Assembly (NCBI RefSeq): GCF_029813785.1
Contig: NZ_JARVKY010000018.1
Span: 62,001 to 126,000, forward strand
From: Streptomyces sp. DH41
GTDB lineage: Bacteria > Actinomycetota > Actinomycetes > Streptomycetales > Streptomycetaceae
Direction of reading: 5' to 3'
Length of the DNA stretch: 64,000 nt
Part shown: piece by piece, positions 1-7,927 of the stretch
How positions within the stretch are numbered: position 1 is the first letter of the stretch
How the letters are laid out: the number at the start of each line of letters is the position of its first letter
The notes under the pieces: model-generated
Database searches by the model: none
What the model saw: only the letters and a program-made list of their open reading frames with translations
What the model was told of the DNA's origin: nothing
Translations under genes and position numbers: made by a program

Positions 1-2
1 AG

Positions 3-986
3 CTGAGTGGTCACGCGAATGGTCAGGCGAACGGTCAGGCGAACGGTCAGTGGTATCCCCGGGAGTGGCCGGACCGCATCCGCGCGCTGACGGCCGGAAC
101 CCTCACCCCGGTCACCCCGAAGCGCGCGGCCACCGTCATGCTCCTCAAGGACACCAGGAGCGGCCCCCACGGCGGCACCGACGCTGAAGCCGGTACCGGG
201 CCGGGCCCCGCCGTCCACATGCTGCGCCGCCGTACCTCCATGGCGTTCGCCGGGGGCGCGTACGCCTATCCGGGTGGCGGTGTCGACCCGCGCGACGACG
301 ACCGTGACATCGGCTGGGCGGGCCCCACGCGCGCGTGGTGGGCTGACCGGCTCGGCGTCGACGAGGCGGGCGCCCAGGCGATCGTCTGCGCGGCCGTACG
401 CGAGACGTACGAGGAGGCGGGCGTCCTGCTCGCCGGGCCGACCGGCGACTCGGTGGTCGGTGACACGACGGGCGAGGACTGGGAGCGGGACAGGGCCGCC
501 CTGGTCGACCGCGAGTTGTCCTTCGCGGAGTTCCTGGACCGCCGGGGCCTCGTGCTGCGCTCGGACCTGCTGGGCGCCTGGGCCCGCTGGATCACCCCGG
601 AGTTCGAGTCCCGGCGCTACGACACGTGGTTCTTCGTGGCCGCGCTTCCGGAGGGGCAGCGCACTCGCAACGCCTCCACGGAGGCCGACCGCACGGTGTG
701 GATCACCCCTGCACAGGCGGCGGCCGGGTACGACAGGGGCGAGCTGCTGATGATGCCGCCGACGATCGCGACCCTGCGCGGTCTCGCGGCGTGCGGTACG
801 GCGGCCGAGGCGCTCGCGTCGGCTCCGGGCCGCGACATGACGCCGGTGCTGGCCGAGGCGCGGCTGGTGGGCGGCGAGATCGTGCTCTCCTGGCCGGGAC
901 ACGACGAGTTCACCCGGCACGTGCCGACGAGCACGGCGCAGGCGTCGACGACACCTTCCGACCCGACCGGGGGAGCCCCCGCATGA
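3..986 (+). CDS. NUDIX hydrolase (5' end outside window)
   Basis: NUDIX-family protein of unknown substrate. The frame is open from the left window edge with no ATG, GTG or TTG before the ATG at 138, and the residues before 138 (WYPREWPDRIRAL) read like coding sequence, so the true start probably lies upstream of the window. The NUDIX box is at about bases 385-430 (AVRETYEEAGVLL), giving the metal-binding REUxEExGU signature. An alternative start at ATG 138 would give 282 residues. The stop overlaps the ATG of the next gene (ATGA at 983-986), so the two are probably translationally coupled. Family assignment is firm; the substrate cannot be told from sequence. Confidence 0.85.
   Translation: MSGHANGQANGQANGQWYPREWPDRIRALTAGTLTPVTPKRAATVMLLKDTRSGPHGGTDAEAGTGPGPAVHMLRRRTSMAFAGGAYAYPGGGVDPRDDDRDIGWAGPTRAWWADRLGVDEAGAQAIVCAAVRETYEEAGVLLAGPTGDSVVGDTTGEDWERDRAALVDRELSFAEFLDRRGLVLRSDLLGAWARWITPEFESRRYDTWFFVAALPEGQRTRNASTEADRTVWITPAQAAAGYDRGELLMMPPTIATLRGLAACGTAAEALASAPGRDMTPVLAEARLVGGEIVLSWPGHDEFTRHVPTSTAQASTTPSDPTGGAPA
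15..50. repeat. Three 12-bp tandem repeats
   Basis: Three copies of a 12-base unit (gcgaacggtcag, first copy with one change) lie in frame in the NUDIX gene and encode Ala-Asn-Gly-Gln three times. They lie near the presumed N-terminus, before the folded domain. Confidence 0.8.
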
Positions 987-1825
987 CGGACGCAGCAACA
1001 CTGCCCGGACAGCCGCGCGGCGGCGTCCTGTCGGGCCCGGCCACCGCGCGCGCGGTGAACGTCCTCGCGCCCAACGCCTCCGCGATGACCCTGGACGGGA
1101 CGAACACCTGGATCCTCGCCGAGCCGGACTCCGACCTGGCCGTCGTGGTCGACCCGGGCCCGCTGGACGACACACACCTGCGGCACGTCGTCGACACGGC
1201 CGAGCGGGCGGGCAAGCGCGTCGCCCTCACTCTGCTGACCCACGGTCACCCGGACCACGCGGAGGGCGCCGCGCGCTTCGCCGAGCTGACGCGCACGAAC
1301 GTACGGGCCCTGGACCCGGCGCTGCGGCTGGGCGACGAGGGGCTGGCCGCCGGTGACGTGATCGGGGTCGGCGGCCTGGAGCTGAGGGTCGTACCGACCC
1401 CCGGGCACACGGCCGACTCCCTGTGTTTCCATCTCCCGGCGGACCGGGCGGTCCTGACGGGTGACACGGTCCTGGGCCGCGGTACGACGGTGGTGGCCCA
1501 CCCCGACGGCCGTCTCGGCGACTACCTGGACTCCCTGCGCAGGCTCAGGTCGCTCACGGCCGACGACGGGGTGCGCACGGTGCTCCCGGGCCACGGTCCC
1601 GTCCTGGAGGACGCCCAGGGCGTCGTGGAGTACTACCTCGCCCACCGTGCCCATCGCCTCGCCCAGGTCGAGACGGCCGTGGAGGACGGTCACCGGACGC
1701 CGGGCGAGGTCGTCGCCCGCGTGTACGCGGACGTCGACCGCTCACTGTGGCCGGCGGCGGAACTGTCGGTGCGGGCGCAGCTGGAGTACCTGGGCGAGCA
1801 CGGGCTCATCCAGCTGCCCGACTAG
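983..1825 (+). CDS. MBL-fold metallo-hydrolase
   Basis: Metallo-beta-lactamase-fold hydrolase of 280 residues, probably cytoplasmic and similar to the LACTB2/glyoxalase II-like group. The metal-binding HxHxDH motif is visible (THGHPDHAEG, His87, His89, Asp91, His92), followed by the later ligands in TPGHTADS and LTGDT and a C-terminal PGHGP. I chose ATG 983 because it overlaps the stop of the NUDIX gene by four bases; the frame is open further upstream, but that overlaps NUDIX coding sequence. The pairing with a NUDIX gene suggests a housekeeping hydrolase pair. No signal peptide is visible. The substrate is unknown. Confidence 0.85.
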   Translation: MTDAATLPGQPRGGVLSGPATARAVNVLAPNASAMTLDGTNTWILAEPDSDLAVVVDPGPLDDTHLRHVVDTAERAGKRVALTLLTHGHPDHAEGAARFAELTRTNVRALDPALRLGDEGLAAGDVIGVGGLELRVVPTPGHTADSLCFHLPADRAVLTGDTVLGRGTTVVAHPDGRLGDYLDSLRRLRSLTADDGVRTVLPGHGPVLEDAQGVVEYYLAHRAHRLAQVETAVEDGHRTPGEVVARVYADVDRSLWPAAELSVRAQLEYLGEHGLIQLPD

Positions 1826-1928
1826 GACTGCCCGGCCGGGGGCCGACCGACCAGTTCTGCCCGACCAGTGCGCCTGGCCGGGTCTGCCTCGCCGGGTCTG
1901 CCCAGCCGGGGCGATCCGGCCGGGGCCG

Positions 1929-2603
1929 TCAGCGGGAGCGCTTGGCCAGCCGCTCCACGTCCAGCAGGATCACCGCGCGGGCCTCCAGGCGGAGCCAGCC
2001 GCGCTGGGCGAAGTCCGCCAGTGCCTTGTTGACCGTCTCGCGGGACGCGCCGACCAGCTGGGCCAGCTCCTCCTGCGTCAGGTCGTGCACGACGTGGATG
2101 CCCTCCTCGGACTGCACGCCGAAACGGCGGGACAGGTCCAGCAGGGCGCGGGCGACACGGCCGGGGACGTCCGAGAAGACGAGGTCGGACATGGCGTCGT
2201 TGGTCTTCCGCAGGCGGCGTGCGACGGCACGCAGCAGTGCGGTGGCGACCTCCGGGCGGACGTTCAGCCAGGGCTGGAGATCGCCGTGCCCGAGGGCCAG
2301 CAGCTTGACCTCGGTCAGCGCGGTGCCGGTGGCCGTGCGCGGGCCCGGGTCGAAGAGCGACAGCTCGCCGATCAGCTCGCTCGGGCCGACGACGGCCAGC
2401 ATGTTCTCGCGCCCGTCGGGGGACGTGCGGTGAAGCTTGACCTTGCCTTCGGTGACCACATAGAGGCGGTCTCCGGGGTCCCCCTCGTGGAACAGTGTGT
2501 CGCCGCGGGCGAGGGTCACCTCACTCATGGAGGCGCGGAGCTCCGCGGATTGCTCGTCGTCGAGCGCCGCGAAGAGCGGGTTGCGCCGCAGAACGTCGTC
2601 CAC
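1929..2603 (-). CDS. crp: Crp/Fnr-family transcriptional regulator
   Basis: Cyclic-nucleotide-responsive regulator of 224 residues, the length of the Streptomyces Crp that controls germination and specialised metabolism. Residues 10-120 form the cNMP-binding beta roll (FHEGDPGDRLYVV, GELSLFDPGPRTATGTA). The C-terminal helix-turn-helix is at about 173-202 (LTQEELAQLVGASRETVNKA). I chose the GTG at 2603 because AAGGAG lies nine bases upstream; longer frames run into the divergent nth gene and have no family support. It is monocistronic and divergent from nth, with 207 bases between them. Confidence 0.92.
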   Translation of the reverse strand: MDDVLRRNPLFAALDDEQSAELRASMSEVTLARGDTLFHEGDPGDRLYVVTEGKVKLHRTSPDGRENMLAVVGPSELIGELSLFDPGPRTATGTALTEVKLLALGHGDLQPWLNVRPEVATALLRAVARRLRKTNDAMSDLVFSDVPGRVARALLDLSRRFGVQSEEGIHVVHDLTQEELAQLVGASRETVNKALADFAQRGWLRLEARAVILLDVERLAKRSR

Positions 2604-2810
2604 GAGTTCTCTCCTTGTCGACCGGCTCAGAGGATCTTGTTCCCCCGGTGTACCAGGGGTCCGTGGTGCCCATTTTGCCGGACAGTCCAAACAGTGTGAT
2701 CTGTCACAAGGATGCCGCACTGGTGTCCTGGGGTACGCGGCAGGGGTCCAATTGGACGCCGATCTTCGAGGTCCGGGGCAGATGTCGGTGCCGGGCCGTA
2801 GGCTGGCCGG

Positions 2811-3983
2811 GTGTCCAAATCGCCGGTGAGAGCACAGGCCGAGGGGGCTGCGCGGGTGGGTGTACGTCGCGATTCCGCTGTGGGCGAACAGGGCCCCGAT
2901 GGCGGTAGGAAATCGGCGAAAGCGACAAAGAGGGCGGCGCCTGCCAAGAGGGTGACTGCGGAGAAGGGTGCCGTGAAGAAGAACGCCGAGAACGGTCCGG
3001 CATCTGCGAAGAAGACGGCGCCGGCGAAGAAGCAGGCGTCGGCCGAGAGCGCGGCGGCGCCCGTCAAGAAGCAGGCGTCGGCCGAGAGCGCGGCGGCGCC
3101 CGTCAAGAAGCAGGCGCCCGCCAAGAAGCCCGCCGTCGCGCCCAAGAAGGCCACGGCCGCCGTCAAGGGCGTCGCCCCGGCGAAGACCGTCGCCCCGAAG
3201 ACGCCGCGCGCCGAGTCGCGCACCGCGCTGGTCCGCCGCGCCCGCCGTATCAACCGCGAGCTCGCCGAGGTCTATCCGTACGCGCACCCGGAGCTGGACT
3301 TCGAGAACCCGTTCCAGCTGGTCGTGGCCACGGTGCTGTCCGCCCAGACCACCGACCTGCGCGTCAACCAGACGACGCCCGCCCTCTTCGCCAAGTACCC
3401 CGCCCCCGAGGACCTGGCCGCCGCCAACCCCGAGGAGGTCGAGGAGATCCTGCGCCCGACCGGCTTCTTCCGGGCCAAGACGAAATCGGTCATAGGGCTG
3501 TCCAAGGCCCTGGTGGAGGATTTCGGCGGTGAGGTCCCCGGGCGTCTCGAAGACCTCGTCAAACTGCCCGGCGTCGGCCGCAAGACCGCCTTCGTCGTCC
3601 TCGGCAACGCGTTCGGCCGGCCCGGCATCACCGTGGACACGCACTTCCAGCGCCTGGTGCGCCGGTGGCAGTGGACCGACGAGACCGACCCGGACAAGAT
3701 CGAGGCCGCCGTCGGCGCGCTCTTTCCCAAGAGTGACTGGACGGACCTCTCCCACCACGTGATCTGGCACGGCCGCCGGATCTGCCACGCCCGCAAGCCC
3801 GCCTGCGGCGCCTGCCCCATCGCTCCGCTCTGCCCGGCCTTCGGCGAGGGCGAGACGGACCCGGAGAAGGCGAAGAAGCTGCTGAAGTACGAGAAGGGCG
3901 GGTTCCCCGGCCAGCGTCTGAATCCGCCGCAGGCGTATCTGGACGCGGGCGGGACCCCGGCACCTCCGCTGGGGGCCGGGTGA
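2811..3983 (+). CDS. nth: Endonuclease III with lysine/alanine-rich N-terminal tail
   Basis: DNA glycosylase/AP lyase that removes oxidised pyrimidines in base excision repair. The HhH-GPD core starts near residue 135. The catalytic lysine is in LPGVGRKTA (about Lys258) and the catalytic aspartate in VDTHF (about Asp276). Four cysteines of the 4Fe-4S loop are present (CHARKPACGACPIAPLC). The roughly 130-residue N-terminal extension is Lys/Ala/Pro rich, like histone H1 tails, and contains a duplicated 13-residue unit. Bacterial Nth is usually 210-260 residues, so 390 is long; such extensions are common in Streptomyces. The start is GTG 2811. Confidence 0.93.
   Translation: MSKSPVRAQAEGAARVGVRRDSAVGEQGPDGGRKSAKATKRAAPAKRVTAEKGAVKKNAENGPASAKKTAPAKKQASAESAAAPVKKQASAESAAAPVKKQAPAKKPAVAPKKATAAVKGVAPAKTVAPKTPRAESRTALVRRARRINRELAEVYPYAHPELDFENPFQLVVATVLSAQTTDLRVNQTTPALFAKYPAPEDLAAANPEEVEEILRPTGFFRAKTKSVIGLSKALVEDFGGEVPGRLEDLVKLPGVGRKTAFVVLGNAFGRPGITVDTHFQRLVRRWQWTDETDPDKIEAAVGALFPKSDWTDLSHHVIWHGRRICHARKPACGACPIAPLCPAFGEGETDPEKAKKLLKYEKGGFPGQRLNPPQAYLDAGGTPAPPLGAG
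3027..3104. repeat. 39-bp tandem repeat inside nth
   Basis: Two exact adjacent 39-base copies (3027-3065 and 3066-3104), followed by the first 12 bases of a third. They encode KKQASAESAAAPV twice and lengthen the basic tail of endonuclease III without changing frame. Confidence 0.9.
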
Positions 3984-4035
3984 CGGAACGATCTCGATGG
4001 TGTCGGGCGTTGGAATCGGCAGAACGGGGGTGGCG

Positions 4036-4761
4036 ATGACACGGGCGAGCGACACACAGGGGCACACGCGGGGCGGGATCCTCAGCAAGGAGGGCCTGCC
4101 CGGCTGGCTGGACCCGGTGGTGCGGGCCGTCGAGACGGTGCGGCCCGGACAGCTGAGCCGCTTCCTGCCGCCGGAGGACGGCGCGGGGCGCCAGTCCGCC
4201 GTACTGATCCTGTTCGGCGACGGCGACGGTAGCGGCGCCGATGAGGCAGGGAGCGGACCCGAGCTGCTGCTCATGGAGCGCGCCGGCACCCTGCGCTCAC
4301 ACGCCGGTCAGCCGGCCTTCCCGGGCGGCGCCCTCGACCCCGAGGACGGCGATCCGCAGGGCGACGGGCCGCTGCGGGCAGCTCTGCGCGAGGCGGAGGA
4401 GGAGACCGGGCTCGACCCGGCCGGCGTGCAGCTCTTCGGCGTTCTCCCCAAGCTCTACATCCCGGTCAGCGGCTTCGTCGTCACCCCGGTACTGGCCTGG
4501 TGGCGCGAGCCCACCCCGGTGGGCGTCGTCGACCCGAACGAGACCGCGCGGGTCTTCACCGTCCCCGTGGCCGATCTCACGGACCCCGCCAACAGAGTGA
4601 CCGCCGTCCATCCCAGAGGCCACCGAGGACCGGCGTTCCTGGTCGAATCGGCGCTCGTCTGGGGCTTCACCGCCGGCATCATCGACCGGTTGCTGCACTT
4701 CGCGGGCTGGGAGCGGCCCTGGGACAGGGAGAAGCAGGTCCCGCTGGACTGGCGGTCATGA
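4036..4761 (+). CDS. NUDIX hydrolase, CoA pyrophosphatase type
   Basis: NUDIX hydrolase of 241 residues resembling CoA diphosphatases (NudL/YeaB-like), which cleave CoA and its derivatives. The NUDIX box reads GGALDPEDGD then LREAEEETGL. The upstream SxxxHxGQPAFPGG pattern (RSHAGQPAFPGG) is typical of the CoA-diphosphatase subgroup. I prefer ATG 4036 because GGGGG lies about six bases before it; ATG 3997 in the same frame is a weaker alternative adding 13 residues. It follows nth by about 50 bases and is followed 47 bases later by the MarP-like gene, so these may form one transcript. Confidence 0.87.
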   Translation: MTRASDTQGHTRGGILSKEGLPGWLDPVVRAVETVRPGQLSRFLPPEDGAGRQSAVLILFGDGDGSGADEAGSGPELLLMERAGTLRSHAGQPAFPGGALDPEDGDPQGDGPLRAALREAEEETGLDPAGVQLFGVLPKLYIPVSGFVVTPVLAWWREPTPVGVVDPNETARVFTVPVADLTDPANRVTAVHPRGHRGPAFLVESALVWGFTAGIIDRLLHFAGWERPWDREKQVPLDWRS

Positions 4762-4808
4762 CAGGGTGACCGGTGTGAGCGTAGGACGACAGGGCGGGGC
4801 CTGAATCA

Positions 4809-6008
4809 GTGAACGTGCTGGACATCCTGTTGCTGCTGGCCGCCGTCTGGTTCGCGATCGTCGGGTACCGCCAGGGCTTCGTCGTCGGCATCCTGTCGGT
4901 GACGGGTTTCCTCGGCGGCGGCCTCGTCGCCGTCTATCTGCTGCCGGTCGTCTGGGACGTCCTGACGGACAACGCGGAGGTGAGTACGACCGCCGCCGTC
5001 GTCGCGGTCGTCGTCGTCATCGTCTGCGCCTCCGTGGGCCAGGCCCTGACCACCCACCTCGGCAGCAAACTCCGCCGGTACATCACCTGGTCCCCGGCCC
5101 GCGCCCTGGACGCCACCGGTGGCGCCCTGGTCAACGTCGTGGCGATGCTCCTGGTCGCCTGGCTGATCGGCGCGGCGCTGGCCGGCACCACGCTGCCGAC
5201 ACTCGGCAAGGAGGTCCGCGGTTCCACGGTTCTGCAGGGCGTCTCCCGGGCGCTGCCCGCAGGGGCCGACACGTGGTTCACGAACTTCTCCTCCATCCTC
5301 GCGAAGAACGGCTTCCCACAGGTCTTCAGCCCCTTCTCCAGCGAGCAGATCCCGGTGGTCCAGGCGCCCGACCCGGCGCTGGCCGGCAGCCCGGTCGCGG
5401 CCCGTGCGAAGCGTTCCATCGTCAAGGTCATGGGCACCGCCACCGAATGCGACAAGGTCCTGGAGGGCACCGGCTTCGTCTTCGACGACCGCCGCGTCAT
5501 GACCAACGCCCATGTCGTGGGCGGCGTGGACGAGCCCACCGTGCAGATAGGCGGCGAGGGCAGGCTGTACGACGCGACGGTCGTCCTCTACGACTGGCGG
5601 CGCGACATCGCCGTACTGGACGTGCCGGATCTGGAGGCGCCCGCGCTGCGGTTCGCGGAGGAGGACGCGAGCCGCCAGGACGACGCGATCGTCGCGGGCT
5701 TCCCGGAGAACGGGGCGTACGACGTCCGCGCCGCGCGCGTGCGCGGGCGCATCACGGCCAACGGACCGGACATCTACCACCGCGACACCGTGCACCGCGA
5801 CGTCTACTCGCTGTACGCGACGGTCCGTCAGGGCAACTCCGGCGGCCCGCTGCTCACCCCCGAGGGCGAGGTCTACGGCGTGGTGTTCGCCAAGTCCCTC
5901 GACGATGCCGAGACCGGCTACGCGCTCACCGCGGACGAGATCCGCGAGGACATCACGAAGGGCCGCACCGCCAACCAGCAGGTGGACAGCGACAGCTGCG
6001 CACTCTAG
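4809..6008 (+). CDS. MarP-like membrane-anchored serine protease (CvpA + trypsin)
   Basis: Membrane protease of 399 residues. The first about 150 residues are a CvpA/colicin-V-production-type domain with four predicted membrane helices. A chymotrypsin-fold protease domain follows outside the membrane, with His235 (TNAHVVGG), Asp266 (RRDIAVLD) and Ser344 (GNSGGPL). In Mycobacterium the homologue MarP protects against acid and oxidative stress; that role is from family knowledge. The start is GTG 4809. Two cysteines in the protease domain (ATECDK and the C-terminal DSCAL) could form the disulfide seen in MarP. Confidence 0.9.
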   Translation: MNVLDILLLLAAVWFAIVGYRQGFVVGILSVTGFLGGGLVAVYLLPVVWDVLTDNAEVSTTAAVVAVVVVIVCASVGQALTTHLGSKLRRYITWSPARALDATGGALVNVVAMLLVAWLIGAALAGTTLPTLGKEVRGSTVLQGVSRALPAGADTWFTNFSSILAKNGFPQVFSPFSSEQIPVVQAPDPALAGSPVAARAKRSIVKVMGTATECDKVLEGTGFVFDDRRVMTNAHVVGGVDEPTVQIGGEGRLYDATVVLYDWRRDIAVLDVPDLEAPALRFAEEDASRQDDAIVAGFPENGAYDVRAARVRGRITANGPDIYHRDTVHRDVYSLYATVRQGNSGGPLLTPEGEVYGVVFAKSLDDAETGYALTADEIREDITKGRTANQQVDSDSCAL

Positions 6009-6038
6009 GAGAGGCCCTCGTGGTCGCCTGCGCGGCGC

Positions 6039-6221
6039 TCAGCCGCGTGGATGGCGCAGGCGCACGGATACCCAGCGGGCCCGGCGGCGCAGGATGCGCG
6101 GGATGCCCACCCGTAGGTCCGCACCCGCCAGTTGCGGGGTGCCTCCTCGTCGGTGGGTGCTTACGCCGCTCGTGGAGCGGCCGTCGCGTGCTACGTCACT
6201 GTAGTCGTGCGTCCAGCCCAT
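6039..6221 (-). CDS. Possible small arginine-rich protein
   Basis: A 60-residue frame in an otherwise empty 350-base gap. It starts MGWTHDYSDVA and becomes arginine rich toward the end (RILRRRARW). About three quarters of its third codon positions are G or C, lower than neighbouring genes. I see no strong ribosome binding site and recognise no domain. It is listed because the gap would otherwise be unexplained; it may be spurious. Confidence 0.35.
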   Translation of the reverse strand: MGWTHDYSDVARDGRSTSGVSTHRRGGTPQLAGADLRVGIPRILRRRARWVSVRLRHPRG

Positions 6222-6359
6222 ACCCGGACGTGTGCCCCCGCCCCAAGGTCGGTAACCGTTATCGCGGCCCCCAATTGGCCTATGCGTCGGGCAAGTGGCC
6301 GTTCGTAGGACAAGCGTTCTGGTCCGGATGCCGGGCGCGTTCGTCAGGTCACCGTCCGG

Positions 6360-7328
6360 TCACCGATCGGGCTCGGGATCCTTCAGCCAGTTGATCAGTT
6401 CGGTGGAGAAGGCGACCGGGTCCTCTTCGTGCGGGAAGTGCCCGAGGCCGTCGAACAGCCGCCAGCGGTACGGGGCTTCGACGTACTGCCCCGACCCCGC
6501 CGCGCTCCGTGTCCGCATCACCGGGTCCAGCGAACCGTGCAGATGCAGGGTCGGCACGCGCACCGGCCGCTTCATGCGGCGGTAGAACTGGATGCCGTCG
6601 GGACGCGCCAGGGAGCGCACCATCCAGCGGTACGGCTCGACCGAGCAGTGCGCCGTGGAGGGGATGCACATGGCCCGGCGGTAGGCGTCCACGGCCTCGT
6701 CGTCGAGCGGGCGCGGCCCCGACCAGTCGTCGATCAGCCGGCCGACCAGCGCGCCGTCGTCCGCGGTCAGTTGACGCTCCGGGATCCAGGGACGCTGGAA
6801 GCCCCAGACGTAGGACCCGGCCCGGGTCTGGCGGACGTCACCGAGCATGGCCGAGCGCCAGCGCCGGGGGTGCGGCATCGACGAGACCGCGAGCCGCCGT
6901 ACGAGCTTGGGCCGCATCGCGGCGGCCGTCCAGGCCAGGTAGCCGCCCAGGTCGTGGCCGACCAGCGCGGCGTCCGGCTCGCCGAGGGAGCGGACCACAC
7001 CGGTGATGTCGAGGGCGAGGCCGGCGGGGTCGTAGCCGCGCGGCGTGCGGTCGCTGCCGCCGACGCCCCGCAGGTCCATGGCGACCGCGCGGAAACCGGC
7101 GTCCGCGAGGGCCACCAGTTGGTGCCGCCAGGTCCACCAGAACTGGGGGAACCCGTGCAACAGCAGCACCAGCGGTCCGTCACCCAGCTCGGCGATGTGG
7201 AAGCGTGCGCCGTTGGCGGCGACGTCCCGGTGGGTCACCTCGGGCCCGCCCGGGATACCGAGCCGTACGACCGAGGTGGGGTGCTGCGCCGATGGGGGCT
7301 GCCCCGGAGGGCTGGCGGGGTCCGTCAT
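6360..7328 (-). CDS. Alpha/beta hydrolase, epoxide-hydrolase-like
   Basis: Alpha/beta-hydrolase of 322 residues. The oxyanion segment is LLLHGFPQFWWTWR and the nucleophile elbow is GHDLGGYLAW with an aspartate (Asp126) in place of serine. Both are hallmarks of epoxide hydrolases and haloalkane dehalogenases; the catalytic histidine is in GLGHFPHEE near the C-terminus. The substrate is unknown. Its ATG overlaps the stop of the upstream holin-like gene by four bases (7325-7328), so the two are probably coupled. No signal peptide is present. Confidence 0.87.
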   Translation of the reverse strand: MTDPASPPGQPPSAQHPTSVVRLGIPGGPEVTHRDVAANGARFHIAELGDGPLVLLLHGFPQFWWTWRHQLVALADAGFRAVAMDLRGVGGSDRTPRGYDPAGLALDITGVVRSLGEPDAALVGHDLGGYLAWTAAAMRPKLVRRLAVSSMPHPRRWRSAMLGDVRQTRAGSYVWGFQRPWIPERQLTADDGALVGRLIDDWSGPRPLDDEAVDAYRRAMCIPSTAHCSVEPYRWMVRSLARPDGIQFYRRMKRPVRVPTLHLHGSLDPVMRTRSAAGSGQYVEAPYRWRLFDGLGHFPHEEDPVAFSTELINWLKDPEPDR

Positions 7329-7813
7329 GAGGACGAGCGTGCCACAGCCTCGATAGCCTCGGGGGACCGGTCCGCGGGCAGCTCCGGCCGCGGGTGCGGC
7401 TTGGCGTTCTGCAGCACGCCCGCCGACTGCTTCACCGAGGCGGCGACCTTCTGCGGGCCGCGGCCCTTCTTGGCCTTCTTCGCGAAGACGATGCCGATCA
7501 GCGCGAGGAGGGCCGCGAGGAGGACGTTCGCCGCGAAGGACAGCAGGAAGCAGACCGCCAGGTTCCAGTCGCTCCAGGTCCGGATGGCGTAGGCCAGCGC
7601 GAAGCTCAGCATCGGCAGCGAGAACAGGAGTACCGCCCCCGCCATCGAGAACGCCCCGCCGCTCGTCGCCCCGCGCTTGACGTCCTGCCTCAGCTGCGCC
7701 TTGGCCAGGGCGATCTCGTCGTGCACGAGCGCCGACAATTCGGTGGTCGCCGAGGCGAACAGCTGGCCGATGCTGCGTTCGGTGCCGACCGGGCTGCCGT
7801 CGGGTGCGCTCAT
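7325..7813 (-). CDS. Phage-holin-like (Phage_holin_3_6) membrane protein
   Basis: Small membrane protein of 162 residues with an amphipathic N-terminal region (LFASATTELSALVHDEIALAKAQL), two hydrophobic segments at about residues 55-80 and 90-112, and a basic tail (FAKKAKKGRGPQK). This is the layout of the actinobacterial holin superfamily III group, which sits on chromosomes far from prophages and has no proven lytic role. It is the first gene of a two-gene unit with the epoxide-hydrolase-like gene. Confidence 0.8.
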   Translation of the reverse strand: MSAPDGSPVGTERSIGQLFASATTELSALVHDEIALAKAQLRQDVKRGATSGGAFSMAGAVLLFSLPMLSFALAYAIRTWSDWNLAVCFLLSFAANVLLAALLALIGIVFAKKAKKGRGPQKVAASVKQSAGVLQNAKPHPRPELPADRSPEAIEAVARSSS

Positions 7814-7927
7814 CGCGGTCTCCCTCTTCTCCTGGCTGATCTGCGTACGGTTCCGTGGCTGCCGGGCGCTGCCTGACTGCCGCAGGCCCGACCGCGTACG
7901 GTCCGTCTTTTGTACCGTCTCGTCAGA

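Noticed and set aside
7325..7813. Prophage remnant indicated by a holin
   Set aside because: This holin family is common on actinobacterial chromosomes and no other phage genes are near.
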